From Methylobacterium sp. (GTDB taxonomy: Bacteria > Pseudomonadota > Alphaproteobacteria > Rhizobiales > Beijerinckiaceae), in the NCBI RefSeq assembly GCF_019745455.1, contig NZ_JAIETD010000045.1, positions 1 to 64,000 of the forward strand: a DNA stretch of 64,000 nucleotides, written 5' to 3'. The notes below the pieces were generated by a model that did no database searches, had not been told where the DNA came from, and saw only the letters and a program-made list of their open reading frames with translations. The position numbers and the translations under genes are program-made. Positions 28,319-37,299 of the stretch are shown one piece after another (the first letter of the stretch is position 1; every line of letters begins with the position of its first letter).

Positions 28319-29143
28319 ATGACCATGAACGCGCCCACTGAGATCACCCAAGCGCAGCTCACAGGCCGCCACCAGGCCGACGAGAACGCCCCGATCCGCA
28401 TCGCCGTGAAGGACCTCAACTTCTATTACGGCAGCTTCCACGGCCTGAAATCGGTCAACCTCAACTTCCACGACCGGCAGGTGACGGCGCTGATCGGCCC
28501 GTCGGGTTGCGGGAAGTCGACGCTGCTGCGCACCTTCAACCGCATCTACAGCCTCTATCCCGAGCAGCGCGCCGAGGGGCAGATCATGCTCGACGGCCGC
28601 AACATCCTCGACCCCAGGATCGACCTCAACGAGCTGCGCTCGAAGATCGGCATGGTGTTCCAGAAGCCGACGCCGTTCCCGATGTCGATCTACGACAACG
28701 TCGCCTTCGGGCTTCGCCTCTACGAGCGCCTGTCCAAGGCCGATCTCGACATCCGCGTCGAGGAATCCCTGCGCAAGGCTGCACTCTGGGACGAGGCGAA
28801 GGACAAGCTGAAGCAATCGGGCATGGGCCTCTCGGGCGGCCAGCAGCAGCGCCTCTGCATCGCCCGCACGGTGGCCCAGCGTCCGGAAGTGATCCTGTTC
28901 GACGAGCCGACCTCGGCCCTCGACCCGATCTCGACGGGCCGCATCGAGGAACTCATCGAGCAGCTTCGCTCCGAGTTCACGATCGTCATCGTGACCCACA
29001 ACATGCAGCAGGCGGCCCGCATCTCGCAGTTCACAGCCTTCATGTATCTCGACGAGCTCGTCGAGTTCGGCCCGACCACGCGCATCTTCATGAACCCGGA
29101 GAAGCGGCAGACCCAGGATTACATCACCGGCCGCTTCGGCTGA
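28319..29143 (+). CDS. pstB: Phosphate ABC transporter ATP-binding protein PstB
   Basis: Cytoplasmic ATPase, 274 residues. Walker [18 protein letters not shown]-loop [16 protein letters not shown], signature [14 protein letters not shown], Walker [14 protein letters not shown] and H-loop [11 protein letters not shown] are all canonical. Two ATGs (28319 and 28325) are possible. It completes the PstSCAB importer, which also signals phosphate status with PhoU. Confidence 0.96.
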   Translation: MTMNAPTEITQAQLTGRHQADENAPIRIAVKDLNFYYGSFHGLKSVNLNFHDRQVTALIGPSGCGKSTLLRTFNRIYSLYPEQRAEGQIMLDGRNILDPRIDLNELRSKIGMVFQKPTPFPMSIYDNVAFGLRLYERLSKADLDIRVEESLRKAALWDEAKDKLKQSGMGLSGGQQQRLCIARTVAQRPEVILFDEPTSALDPISTGRIEELIEQLRSEFTIVIVTHNMQQAARISQFTAFMYLDELVEFGPTTRIFMNPEKRQTQDYITGRFG

Positions 29144-29210
29144 GCCTGGAACCCCGTCAAAGCCATCGGCTGGCTGTGCCCGTCAGGGCCAGCGTTCGAG
29201 GAGTGCGAGC

Positions 29211-29930
29211 ATGTCCGACCATATCGTCAGTTCCTACGACAAAGACCTCGAGGATCTGCGCCGCTCGATCTCCGAGATGGGCGGCATCGCCGAGAAGATG
29301 ATGAACGAGGCGGGCCATGCCCTGGTCCGGCGCGACACTGAGCTCGCCCAGGCCGTCATCGCCGCCGATGCCCGCCTCGACGTGCTCCAGCGCGAGATCG
29401 AGGAGCGCGCCGTTCTTCTCATCGCCCGCCGTCAGCCCCTCGCCATCGACCTGCGCGAGACGATCTCGGCGATCCGGGTCTCAAATGATCTGGAGCGGAT
29501 CGGCGACCTCGCCAAGAACGTCGCCAAGCGCGTCGTCGCCATCGCGAGCGAGATCCAGTCGCAGAAGATCGTGGTCGGCCTGCAGCATATGGGCGACCTC
29601 GTCCAGGAGCAGCTCAAGGACGTGCTCGACGCCTATGCCAGCCGCGACATCAAGGCGGCTCACGACGTGTGGGAGCGGGACGGGGCGATCGACGCCCTTT
29701 ACAACTCGCTGTTCCGCGAACTCCTGACCTACATGATGGAAGATCCGCGCAACATCTCGTTCTGCACGCATCTCCTGTTTTGCGCCAAGAACATCGAGCG
29801 GATCGGCGACCACACCACCAACATCGCCGAGACGATCCACTACCTCGCCACCGGCGAGAACCTGCCGACGGATCGCCCGAAGAACGACGCGTCGAATTAC
29901 ACCATGGTCGAGCCCCCAGCCGGGGCCTGA
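29211..29930 (+). CDS. phoU: Phosphate signalling protein PhoU
   Basis: A 239-residue all-helical protein with two PhoU repeats; the metal-binding patterns are NDLERIGDLAKNVAKR and KNIERIGDHTTNIAE. It connects PstSCAB to the PhoR kinase and represses the Pho response when phosphate is sufficient. GAGGAG precedes the ATG by about eight bases. Confidence 0.95.
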   Translation: MSDHIVSSYDKDLEDLRRSISEMGGIAEKMMNEAGHALVRRDTELAQAVIAADARLDVLQREIEERAVLLIARRQPLAIDLRETISAIRVSNDLERIGDLAKNVAKRVVAIASEIQSQKIVVGLQHMGDLVQEQLKDVLDAYASRDIKAAHDVWERDGAIDALYNSLFRELLTYMMEDPRNISFCTHLLFCAKNIERIGDHTTNIAETIHYLATGENLPTDRPKNDASNYTMVEPPAGA

Positions 29931-29944
29931 TCCTCAGAGACCAC

Positions 29945-30646
29945 ATGAGTACGCGCATTCTGATCGTCGAGGACGAGGAGGCCCTGACCCTCCTCCTCCG
30001 CTACAACCTCGAAGCCGAAGGGTTTACCGTCGACTCCGCCGCCCGTGGCGACGAAGCCGACCTGCGCTTGCAGGAACAGCTTCCCGACCTTGTCCTCCTC
30101 GACTGGATGCTGCCGGGCCTTTCGGGGATCGAACTTTGCCGGCGCATCAGAGCGCGGCGCGAGAGCGAGAGCCTTCCGGTCATCATGCTGACCGCACGGG
30201 GCGAGGAGGGCGACCGCATCCGCGGTCTCGGCACCGGCGCCGACGATTACATCGTCAAGCCGTTCTCGGTACCCGAACTGCTCGCCCGCGTCCGGGCGCT
30301 GCTGCGCCGCGCCAAGCCCGCACACGTCGCCAACATGCTGGTGGCTGGCGACATCGAGCTCGACCGCGTCAGCCATCGCATCCGGCGCCAGGACCGCGAG
30401 ATCCATCTCGGGCCGACCGAATTCAAGCTCCTCGAGTTCCTGATGCAGAGCCCTGGCCGGGTCTTCTCCCGCGAGCAACTCCTTGACGGGGTCTGGGGCC
30501 ACGACGTCTATATCGACGAGCGCACCGTCGACGTTCATGTCGGGCGCCTGCGCAAGGCGATCAACCGCCCCCGCCAGAGCGATCCGATCCGCACCGTGCG
30601 CGGCTCGGGCTATTCCTTCGACGAAATGTTCACCGTCGATGCGTGA
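29945..30646 (+). CDS. phoB: Phosphate regulon response regulator PhoB
   Basis: OmpR-family regulator, 233 residues: receiver domain with phosphoacceptor Asp53 in LVLLDWMLPG and Lys in YIVKPFSVPE, then a winged-helix DNA-binding domain (LGPTEFKLLEFLMQSPGRVF, ERTVDVHVGRLRKAI). It should bind the Pho box upstream of pstS. It starts 14 bases after phoU. The partner kinase phoR is not in this window. Confidence 0.95.
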   Translation: MSTRILIVEDEEALTLLLRYNLEAEGFTVDSAARGDEADLRLQEQLPDLVLLDWMLPGLSGIELCRRIRARRESESLPVIMLTARGEEGDRIRGLGTGADDYIVKPFSVPELLARVRALLRRAKPAHVANMLVAGDIELDRVSHRIRRQDREIHLGPTEFKLLEFLMQSPGRVFSREQLLDGVWGHDVYIDERTVDVHVGRLRKAINRPRQSDPIRTVRGSGYSFDEMFTVDA

Positions 30647-30772
30647 GACTGGCGCTTCGTAAAACACCCTTGCCGCTCTACACTCGCCCTCACCGGTCGC
30701 TGTGTGGCGGCTCGGGACGAGATCGGATTCAATGCGATCAGTCCGATCCAGGCCGGCTCCAGCCGGGGATGG

Positions 30773-31312
30773 TCAGCGGAACCCGCCGACCCTGCGGTCG
30801 CGCTTGCGCTCTGCGGCGGGCTGGTAGGCGATCTCGGCATGGTGCGTGCAGTAGGGCAGCCCGGTGATCGACCTGTCGCCGCAATAATGAAAGTCCGTCG
30901 AGGTCGGGTCGCTGAGCGGCCAGCGGCACATCGACTCCCTCAGATCCATGATCGTGACCCGGCGCGAAACAGCAATGGCGGCCGTCGGGGACGCGGCGGG
31001 CATCGAAGGCTGCGGAGCCGGAACAGGCCGTTCGGCCGTCACCGGGACGAGATCGGGCGGCAGGGTCGCGTCCTCGATAATCGTCTCCACCGCGGTCTCG
31101 ATCTCGCGCGTCGCCTTCTTGCGCGGGACGGCGGCGGGCTCGCCGGCCTTGACGCGCCCCGACAGCCCGAGGCGGTGGACCTTGCCGATCACGGCGTTGC
31201 GCGTGACTCCGGTGAGTTGGGCGGCGATCTGGCTGGCGCTCAGACCCTCCTCCCACAGCCGCCGAAGAAGCTCGACACGCTCATCGGTCCAGCTCGGGAC
31301 TGTTTCCGCCAT
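30773..31312 (-). CDS. gcrA: Cell cycle regulator GcrA
   Basis: A 179-residue alphaproteobacterial transcription factor that binds sigma-70 and CcrM-methylated GANTC promoters. The N-terminal HTH reads WTDERVELLRRLWEEGLSAS then TGVTRNAVIGKVHRLGLSGR. A Pro/Ala-rich linker follows, then the conserved C-terminal CRWPLSDP and YCGDRSITGLPYC segments. The start with GGAGG six bases upstream is preferred over 31327. Convergent with phoB. Confidence 0.93.
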   Translation of the reverse strand: MAETVPSWTDERVELLRRLWEEGLSASQIAAQLTGVTRNAVIGKVHRLGLSGRVKAGEPAAVPRKKATREIETAVETIIEDATLPPDLVPVTAERPVPAPQPSMPAASPTAAIAVSRRVTIMDLRESMCRWPLSDPTSTDFHYCGDRSITGLPYCTHHAEIAYQPAAERKRDRRVGGFR

Positions 31313-31635
31313 TGCCCCCTCCGACATTCGTCAATTCTTTCGGCCTGACGCAATACATAACCGAGGCTGCTTCCTGAAGATCTTTCGGGAAGAAAGCCAG
31401 CAATTCTTTGCGATGGTGCATTATGATTGGAAAATTGTACGCATTTGACGCGACCAACTTTCCGTGAACGACGCCGATCTGAAACACCGTCCGACGAACG
31501 CTTCCGGAACCTTCAGGCTTCGGTCGCCGAGGGCGAACCCTAGGCGACGGACGAGAACGTACAAGACGGGCTTGGCCGGACGCAAGGGAGAGCGTGGCCG
31601 TGATCGGCCTTTCCACTGACAAACCCGGTCGGGCA

Positions 31636-31700
31636 GGAGGGCAGCCGCATTGCCGCCCTCCGCGGCATGATTATGTGTGGGGTGGGCCTTGGGCCCGCCC
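31636..31700 (+). promoter_or_regulatory. Two hairpins in the leader of the EipB gene
   Basis: The gene-free stretch 31313-31712 contains the gcrA promoter and the leader of the next gene. Near its end lie two stems: GGAGGGC with GCCCTCC (31636-31642 and 31655-31661), and a 9-bp stem with one G-U pair (31680-31688 with 31692-31700). The second ends directly before the ribosome-binding site GGGGAGAG. They could control translation or stop upstream transcription; neither is tested. The remainder of the gap shows an A/T-rich part around 31330-31450 but no gene. Confidence 0.4.
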
Positions 31701-31712
31701 AGGGGAGAGCAA

Positions 31713-32558
31713 ATGCAGTTTCGACGGATCGCGGCCAGCGCGATACTCTTGTCCGGCCCCTTAGCCGGAGTTGCTCAGGCAGAGCCGGCCCGAAAGGACG
31801 CGGTGAACCTCGCGGGCCACCGGGCCGTCTACGAGTTGTCGCTGGCGGAGAGCAAGGCCAGCCGGGCGGTGGAGAGCGCGCGCGGCCGCATCGTCCTCGA
31901 TTTCAGCGGCGATGCCTGCAAGGGCTACACGATGCAGACCCGGCAGGTCACGCAGCTCCAGAGCGGCGAGAGCGGCAACCGGACGTCCGACCTGCGCAAC
32001 ACGACCTTCGAGAGCGGCGACGGGCGTAGCTTCCGCTTCAAGACCGCGACCCTCCTCAACGAGGCCCCGAGCCAGGCCGTGGACGGGACCGCCGAGGTCG
32101 GCGCTGACGCGACGAAGGTGCGGCTCAAGGAGCCGAAACGCGACCAGTTCGAGGCCCAGAACCCTGTGCTGTTTCCGAGCCTGCACATGCGCCGTCTGAT
32201 CGAGGCGGCGCGGGCAGGCGAGACGACGCTCTCGGTCAAGGTGTTCGATGGCTCCGATGACGGCCGGAAGGTCTACGACACGCTGGCGGTGATCGGTCGC
32301 AAGAGCGAAACTCCGCCGAAGGGCGAGGGCGACAAGCCCCTGCGCGAGGGCGAGATGACCACGATGGCGCGATGGCCCGTGACGCTGAGCTATTTCACGT
32401 CGGGCGGCGGCGAGCGCACGCCGGTCTACGTCCTGACCTTCGATCTCTACGAGAACGGCGTCAGCGGGGCCCTGCGCCTCGATTATGGCAGCTTCGCCAT
32501 CGTGGGCGACCTGACGCGCCTCGACATGGCAGCCCCGGCGAAGGATTGCGCGCCCTGA
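31713..32558 (+). CDS. eipB: EipB-type envelope integrity protein (DUF1849)
   Basis: A periplasmic protein of 281 residues with a signal peptide ending near VAQAEPA. It matches the DUF1849/EipB family: AGHRAVYELSLAESK, RGRIVLDFSG, GMLxxxFPSLHM-like FPSLHMRRLIEAA and VLTFDLYENGVSG. Two Cys residues, in GDACKGY and at the C-terminus in KDCAP, match the disulfide described for Brucella EipB. The protein contributes to cell-envelope integrity. GGGGAGAG precedes the ATG. Confidence 0.88.
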   Translation: MQFRRIAASAILLSGPLAGVAQAEPARKDAVNLAGHRAVYELSLAESKASRAVESARGRIVLDFSGDACKGYTMQTRQVTQLQSGESGNRTSDLRNTTFESGDGRSFRFKTATLLNEAPSQAVDGTAEVGADATKVRLKEPKRDQFEAQNPVLFPSLHMRRLIEAARAGETTLSVKVFDGSDDGRKVYDTLAVIGRKSETPPKGEGDKPLREGEMTTMARWPVTLSYFTSGGGERTPVYVLTFDLYENGVSGALRLDYGSFAIVGDLTRLDMAAPAKDCAP

Positions 32559-32580
32559 CGCATCTTCGCGGCGAAGGGGT

Positions 32581-33909
32581 TTAGCGGCCCTGCGGCTTCG
32601 GCCCCCCCGCCTTCGCCGTGAAGGAGAGGCCGCGCTGGACCGCGGCGTCCCCGAACTTCGCTCGAAGACGATCCAGGGCCGCCTCCCTCTGGCCTATCAG
32701 CGTCAGGTCTCCCTCGAGGAGGTCGCCGCGGTCCGCCTCGGCGGCGGGGCGCAGATCGCCGGTGCCGATGCCGATCAGTCGGTAGGACGTGCCGTCGCAG
32801 GCCTCGCGCAGCAGAGCCTCGGCGACAGGATAAAGGCGCGCGGCGAGCTGCGTCGGGCTGAGGCCCGCGCGGCTGCGGCTCCTGATGCGAAACTCCGAAT
32901 CCTTGAGCTTCAGGGTCACGCTGGTTGCGGCGAGCTCCGCGCGTTTCAGGCGCTGCGATACCCGCTCGCATTGCCGCCAAAGGATCGGACGCAGGTCCGC
33001 GAAGGCGGAGAGATCGACGTGTAGCGTGGTCTCGGCCGAGACCCCCTTCGTCTCGCGCTCCGGCCGCACCGCGCGTGAATCCATGCCCCGCGCCAGAGCA
33101 AGAAGCCGGCCGGCATCGCGCCCGATCGCCGCGTGAAGCCGATCGGGATCGACGCGGATGAGGTCGCCGACCTTGGCGACGCCGAGCTTGGCGAGACGCG
33201 CCTGCGAGGCCGGCCCCACTCCCGGAAGGATCCCGACCTTGCGCCCGGCAAGAAAGGCTTGCGCCTCGCCGGGCCCGAGGATCGAGAAGCCGCGCGGCTT
33301 GTCGAGATCGGAGGCGATCTTGGCGAGGAACTTCGCGCCCGAGAGGCCGACCGAGACCGTGATCCCGATCTCGGCTTCGACGCGCCGGGCGAACCGGACC
33401 AGGGTCAGCGCCGGGCTCGTCCCATGGAGGCGCGCCGTGCCGGAGAGGTCGAGGAAGGCCTCGTCGATGGAGAGCGGTTCGACCATCGGCGTGAGGTCGC
33501 GCATCATCTGCCTCACCTCGCGTCCGACGCGGGCGTATTTCGCCATGTCCGGCCGCAGCACCACCGCGTCCGGGCACGCCTTGAGGGCGGCGAACATCGG
33601 CATCGCCGAATGGACCCCGGAGACCCTCGCGAGATAGCAGGCGGTGGCGACGACCCCGCGCCGTCCGCCACCGATGATGAGGGGCCGGTCGATGAGGGTC
33701 GGGTCGTCGCGCTTCTCGATCGCCGCGTAAAAGGCGTCGCAATCGACATGGGCGATGGCGAGGCTGTCGCGCTCGGGGTGGCTCAACAGACGCGGCGAGC
33801 CACAAGCGAGGCAGCGGGGCAGCCCGATGGCCTGCCCCGCGCTGCAATCGCGGCAGACCGCATTCAAGCGCCGAAATCCTCGGGCTCGGGCGGAGCGAGG
33901 CGACGCCAT
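32581..33909 (-). CDS. dinB: DNA polymerase IV with N-terminal zinc-knuckle extension
   Basis: A Y-family translesion polymerase of 442 residues. Palm catalytic residues are in HVDCDAFYAAIEK and SIDEAFLDLSG; the helix-hairpin-helix region has LPGVGPASQARLAKLG. Before the usual start there are about 45 extra residues with two Cys pairs (CRDC and CLAC), likely a small zinc site. Such extensions occur in alphaproteobacterial DinB proteins. The gene overlaps the upstream DUF3572 gene by 46 bases. Confidence 0.93.
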   Translation of the reverse strand: MASPRSARARGFRRLNAVCRDCSAGQAIGLPRCLACGSPRLLSHPERDSLAIAHVDCDAFYAAIEKRDDPTLIDRPLIIGGGRRGVVATACYLARVSGVHSAMPMFAALKACPDAVVLRPDMAKYARVGREVRQMMRDLTPMVEPLSIDEAFLDLSGTARLHGTSPALTLVRFARRVEAEIGITVSVGLSGAKFLAKIASDLDKPRGFSILGPGEAQAFLAGRKVGILPGVGPASQARLAKLGVAKVGDLIRVDPDRLHAAIGRDAGRLLALARGMDSRAVRPERETKGVSAETTLHVDLSAFADLRPILWRQCERVSQRLKRAELAATSVTLKLKDSEFRIRSRSRAGLSPTQLAARLYPVAEALLREACDGTSYRLIGIGTGDLRPAAEADRGDLLEGDLTLIGQREAALDRLRAKFGDAAVQRGLSFTAKAGGPKPQGR

Positions 33910-34163
33910 GCCAACGCGACGCGTTCCGGCGGCAGGTCGAGGGCGGCGGCGCAGGCGGTCAGCACCGCCTCGTCGCCGACGACGTAATCGAGCACGCCTG
34001 CGAGAAAGCCGGGTTCGCCAGCGCTCGCCCGCAGGTTCTCCGGGCTCAGCCCGGTGACGGCGAGGAATGGATAGAAGCGGTCCTCATCCCCAGCGATCCA
34101 CCCGAGAATCGCGAGGGCGACCTGCTCCGCCGAGTCCTGCCCTTGATCCGATTTGCGTTTCAT
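33864..34163 (-). CDS. DUF3572 family protein
   Basis: A 99-residue cytoplasmic protein, typical of Rhizobiales: AEQVALAILGWIAGDEDRFY, FLAVTGLSPENLR, FLAGVLDYVVGDE. Function is unknown. It lies upstream of dinB on the same strand with a 46-base overlap, and is divergent from divK with about 80 bases between, so it shares a promoter region with that gene. The ATG at 34169 is an alternative start. Confidence 0.82.
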   Translation of the reverse strand: MKRKSDQGQDSAEQVALAILGWIAGDEDRFYPFLAVTGLSPENLRASAGEPGFLAGVLDYVVGDEAVLTACAAALDLPPERVALAWRRLAPPEPEDFGA

Positions 34164-34242
34164 CAACATGTACCGATTAGTTCTGATCGGGCGGGGCTGA
34201 CGTCTTTCAGAATGAGCCGCGGATTTGCCGGGACATCGGGCC

Positions 34243-34623
34243 ATGAAGAAGACGGTTTTGATCGTCGAAGATAATGAGCTGAATATGAAGCTCTTCAATG
34301 ATCTGTTGGAGGCCCACGGTTACGCCACCCTCAAGACCGCCAACGGTATCGAAGCCATCGCCCTCGCCCGTGCCCACCACCCCGACCTCATTCTCATGGA
34401 CATCCAGCTCCCCGAGGTCTCCGGCCTCGAAGTCACGAAATGGCTCAAGGAGGACGACGAACTCAAGTCCATCCCGGTCATCGCCATCACGGCTTTCGCG
34501 ATGAAGGGGGACGAGGAACGGATTCGTGAAGGCGGCTGCGAGGCCTATCTCTCGAAGCCCATCTCGGTCGCAAAGTTTCTTTCAACGGTTCGCACGTATC
34601 TTGGGGATGAGCGGGCGCCCTGA
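34243..34623 (+). CDS. divK: Single-domain response regulator DivK
   Basis: A 126-residue stand-alone receiver. Acidic pocket VEDNE, phosphoacceptor Asp53 in [13 protein letters not shown], and the switch Lys in [11 protein letters not shown]. DivK controls the PleC/DivJ/DivL-CckA pathway and thereby CtrA activity. The ATG fits the family N-terminus [18 protein letters not shown]. pleD follows after 69 bases, the conserved divK-pleD order. Confidence 0.95.
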   Translation: MKKTVLIVEDNELNMKLFNDLLEAHGYATLKTANGIEAIALARAHHPDLILMDIQLPEVSGLEVTKWLKEDDELKSIPVIAITAFAMKGDEERIREGGCEAYLSKPISVAKFLSTVRTYLGDERAP

Positions 34624-34692
34624 CCGGCGCGCGACGGTCTTGCCGACGTCTGTCCGATCGCCGGCCGATCGCTTGTGGAGTGCCGAGGAACG

Positions 34693-36066
34693 ATGTCCGC
34701 CCGGATCCTGATCGTCGACGACCTCGTGCCCAACGTGAGGCTCCTCGAAACCAAGCTGTCGCTCGAATATTTCGATGTCCTGGCCGCGATGAACGGGCCG
34801 GATGCCATCGCGATCTGCGAGAAGGGTCTCTGTGATCTCGTCCTGCTCGATATCATGATGCCGGGCATGGATGGGTTCGAGGTCTGTCGCCGCCTCAAGA
34901 ACAATCCCGCCACCGCTCACCTCCCGGTGGTCATGGTCACAGCGCTCGACCAGCCATCCGACCGCCTGCGCGGCCTCGATGCCGGCGCCGACGGCTTCCT
35001 GACCAAGCCCATCGACGATACCGCCCTGTTCACCCGCGTCCGCAGCCTCGTCCGGCTGAAGGCCGTGACCGACGAACTGCGCAGCCGTGCCCTCGCTTCG
35101 CGCGACATGGGAATGGGCGACGCGATCGCGCTCGCCACCGCCGAGAACGGCCAGAATGCCAACGTCCTCCTCGTCGACGACCGGCCGCGCTCGGCCGAGC
35201 GCCTCGCGGCTGCGCTCCTGCAGCAGCACACGGTCACCGTCGAGCCCGACCCGCACAAGGCGCTCGTGCTCGCCACCGAGGGCGGCTTCGAACTCGCCCT
35301 CGTCAGCCTGGACCTCGAGGGGTTCGACGGCCTTCGCCTGTGCAGCCAGCTCCGCTCCCTCGATCGCACCCGCACCATGCCGGTGATCATGATCGCCGAG
35401 CACAACGACCGGACCCGGGTCATACGCGGCCTCGAATTCGGTGTGCACGACTACCTGATGCGGCCGGTCGACAGGAACGAACTCGTCGCCCGTGTGCGCA
35501 CCCAGGTGCGCCGCCGCCGCTTCTCGGAAGTGTTGCGCGGTGCCGTCAACGCCTCGATGGAACTCGCCATCACCGACGGCCTCACCGGCCTGCACAACCG
35601 GCGCTACCTCGACAGTCATCTCGGTGCGCTGTTCGAGGAAGCACAGCTTCGCCAGCGCCCGGTCTCGGCGCTCCTTCTCGACATCGATCGGTTCAAGACG
35701 ATCAACGACACCTACGGCCATGATGCCGGCGACGAGGTGCTGCGCGCCTTCGCCGAGCGCATTCGGACCCATACCCGCGGTATCGACATCGTCGCCCGCT
35801 ACGGCGGAGAGGAGATCGTGATCATCCTGCCGGATGCGGATGTCGATGGCGCCCACCTCATCGCCGAGCGCATCCGCGAGCGCATCGAGGCGACGCCGTT
35901 CCTGATCCAGAGGGAGACTCGCAGCGTGCCCGTCACGGTGTCGATCGGCGTCTCCGCACGCCGGGCCGAGGACACGAGCCCCGCCGACATGATCAAGCGT
36001 GCCGACGTCGCCCTGTACCGTGCCAAAGCATCGGGCCGAAATCGCGTCGAGGCCGAAGCGGCCTGA
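34693..36066 (+). CDS. pleD: Diguanylate cyclase response regulator PleD
   Basis: A 457-residue c-di-GMP synthase with REC-REC-GGDEF architecture. The first receiver has phosphoacceptor Asp53 (LVLLDIMMPGMDG). In the second (about 155-275) the matching position is Ser in LVSLDLEGFDG, so it is an adaptor, as in Caulobacter. The active site is YGGEEIVI (about 370-376), and the inhibitory I-site RGID lies five residues before it. It drives polar development with DivK. Confidence 0.95.
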   Translation: MSARILIVDDLVPNVRLLETKLSLEYFDVLAAMNGPDAIAICEKGLCDLVLLDIMMPGMDGFEVCRRLKNNPATAHLPVVMVTALDQPSDRLRGLDAGADGFLTKPIDDTALFTRVRSLVRLKAVTDELRSRALASRDMGMGDAIALATAENGQNANVLLVDDRPRSAERLAAALLQQHTVTVEPDPHKALVLATEGGFELALVSLDLEGFDGLRLCSQLRSLDRTRTMPVIMIAEHNDRTRVIRGLEFGVHDYLMRPVDRNELVARVRTQVRRRRFSEVLRGAVNASMELAITDGLTGLHNRRYLDSHLGALFEEAQLRQRPVSALLLDIDRFKTINDTYGHDAGDEVLRAFAERIRTHTRGIDIVARYGGEEIVIILPDADVDGAHLIAERIRERIEATPFLIQRETRSVPVTVSIGVSARRAEDTSPADMIKRADVALYRAKASGRNRVEAEAA

Positions 36067-36071
36067 GTGCC

Positions 36072-37295
36072 TTACGCCTCCGGTTGACGAACCGTACTCT
36101 CGCGCCACCAGGCGATCGCAGCTCCGAGCCCCGCGGTCCACCACGACTGCCAGGCGCCGTGCTCGACGAAGGCGATGGCTGCGGCTGCGGCCACGAGGGA
36201 GAGGGCAGGCAGGTGACTGGCGCGCGGCAAGGCGGCCAGAGCCGTGAGCATCAGCATCAGGATGGCGCCCGCAAGCGCCGCACCGATGATGCCGAGTTCG
36301 GCCCAGACCTGCAGGAAGCTGTTGTGAGGGTGCCCGACGGCGAGCATCTCTCTGAACTCGGGCGCGAGCCCGGCCGCGGCCGGCACCTCCGCGAACCGCG
36401 CCGAGGTTCCGTAGCCGGCTCCACGCCATGGTTCGGCTGCCACCGCTGCCCCGAAGCTCTGGGCAATGGCGACGCGCGCGCGTGAACTGCTCTGGACAAG
36501 GCGCTGATGCGCCGCCTCCGGCATGAAGCGCTGCAGGACATCGCCTTCGATGGGAGCGATAGTCAGGGCGAAGCCGAGACCTGCCCCGGCGAGACCGAGG
36601 GCCACGCGTTTCGGCGCCAGCCGCACGACGAGCGCGGTCGCGAGGGCAGCGACGAGCCCAAGGCTCGCTGCCCCGCTCACCGAGCGCAGGATCGCCGCGA
36701 GGCAGAGAGCGACGACGACGATGACGGCCCAACGCTGCCGCCGCATCGTCAGCAGGCCGGCGAGGGGGATGCCGATCAGCAGGATCGTCATCGCCGGTCG
36801 GTTATGGACGAAATAGGCGATCCGGCCGCCGAGCAGCCTGCGCAGGGCGAGGTCGCTGGCAAGGTCGACGACGATGAAGGCGCAGGCGAGCGCCAGCATC
36901 CAGGCTCCGAGGCTCGCCGCGCCCGGCGCCATCCGTCCTGGAGCCAGGCGCGCGAGGAGATAGGCCCCCGCCAGCGTCGGCGTGAATTCGCCGGCGACCT
37001 TCAGCGACAGCCCGGGAAACGGGCTCCAGGCCAGGGAGAGGCCGCACCAGCCGAGGAAGGCGAGGGCGCAGAGGCCGAGCGGCGTGGTCAGGGGTGCCGA
37101 CAGGTTCCGCCAAGCGCCTCTGCGGTCCTCGATGAGGGCTGCGGCGAGGAACAACAGGGCGGCAAGGCCGACGACGACGGGGCTCGACCGATTGGCCAGG
37201 GCCATCGCCGCCGGCACGGCGCACAGCACCACGGTACCGGCCCTGCTTAGGCCCTCCGCGCGCGTGCCCGTGGCGGCGCGAGACGCCGTGGTCAC
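36072..37295 (-). CDS. O-antigen ligase family membrane protein
   Basis: A polytopic protein of 407 residues, with about ten to twelve hydrophobic segments and a large loop ending in the Wzy/WaaL-type motif GHPHNSFLQVWAELGIIG. Members ligate or polymerise surface polysaccharides on undecaprenyl carriers in the periplasm. No other LPS gene is adjacent, so the substrate is unknown. Start is GTG, four bases after the stop of the DUF2059 gene. Confidence 0.82.
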   Translation of the reverse strand: MTTASRAATGTRAEGLSRAGTVVLCAVPAAMALANRSSPVVVGLAALLFLAAALIEDRRGAWRNLSAPLTTPLGLCALAFLGWCGLSLAWSPFPGLSLKVAGEFTPTLAGAYLLARLAPGRMAPGAASLGAWMLALACAFIVVDLASDLALRRLLGGRIAYFVHNRPAMTILLIGIPLAGLLTMRRQRWAVIVVVALCLAAILRSVSGAASLGLVAALATALVVRLAPKRVALGLAGAGLGFALTIAPIEGDVLQRFMPEAAHQRLVQSSSRARVAIAQSFGAAVAAEPWRGAGYGTSARFAEVPAAAGLAPEFREMLAVGHPHNSFLQVWAELGIIGAALAGAILMLMLTALAALPRASHLPALSLVAAAAAIAFVEHGAWQSWWTAGLGAAIAWWRESTVRQPEA

Positions 37296-37299
37296 GGGA

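Noticed and set aside
30715..30775. Terminator between convergent phoB and gcrA
   Set aside because: CCGGCTCCAGCCGG and a loose GATCGGA/TCCGATC dyad are present, but there is no T-run and the stems are short, so I did not list it.
34582..36732. 716-codon open frame antisense to pleD
   Set aside because: The sense strand has perfect receiver and GGEEI motifs; the antisense product is low-complexity.
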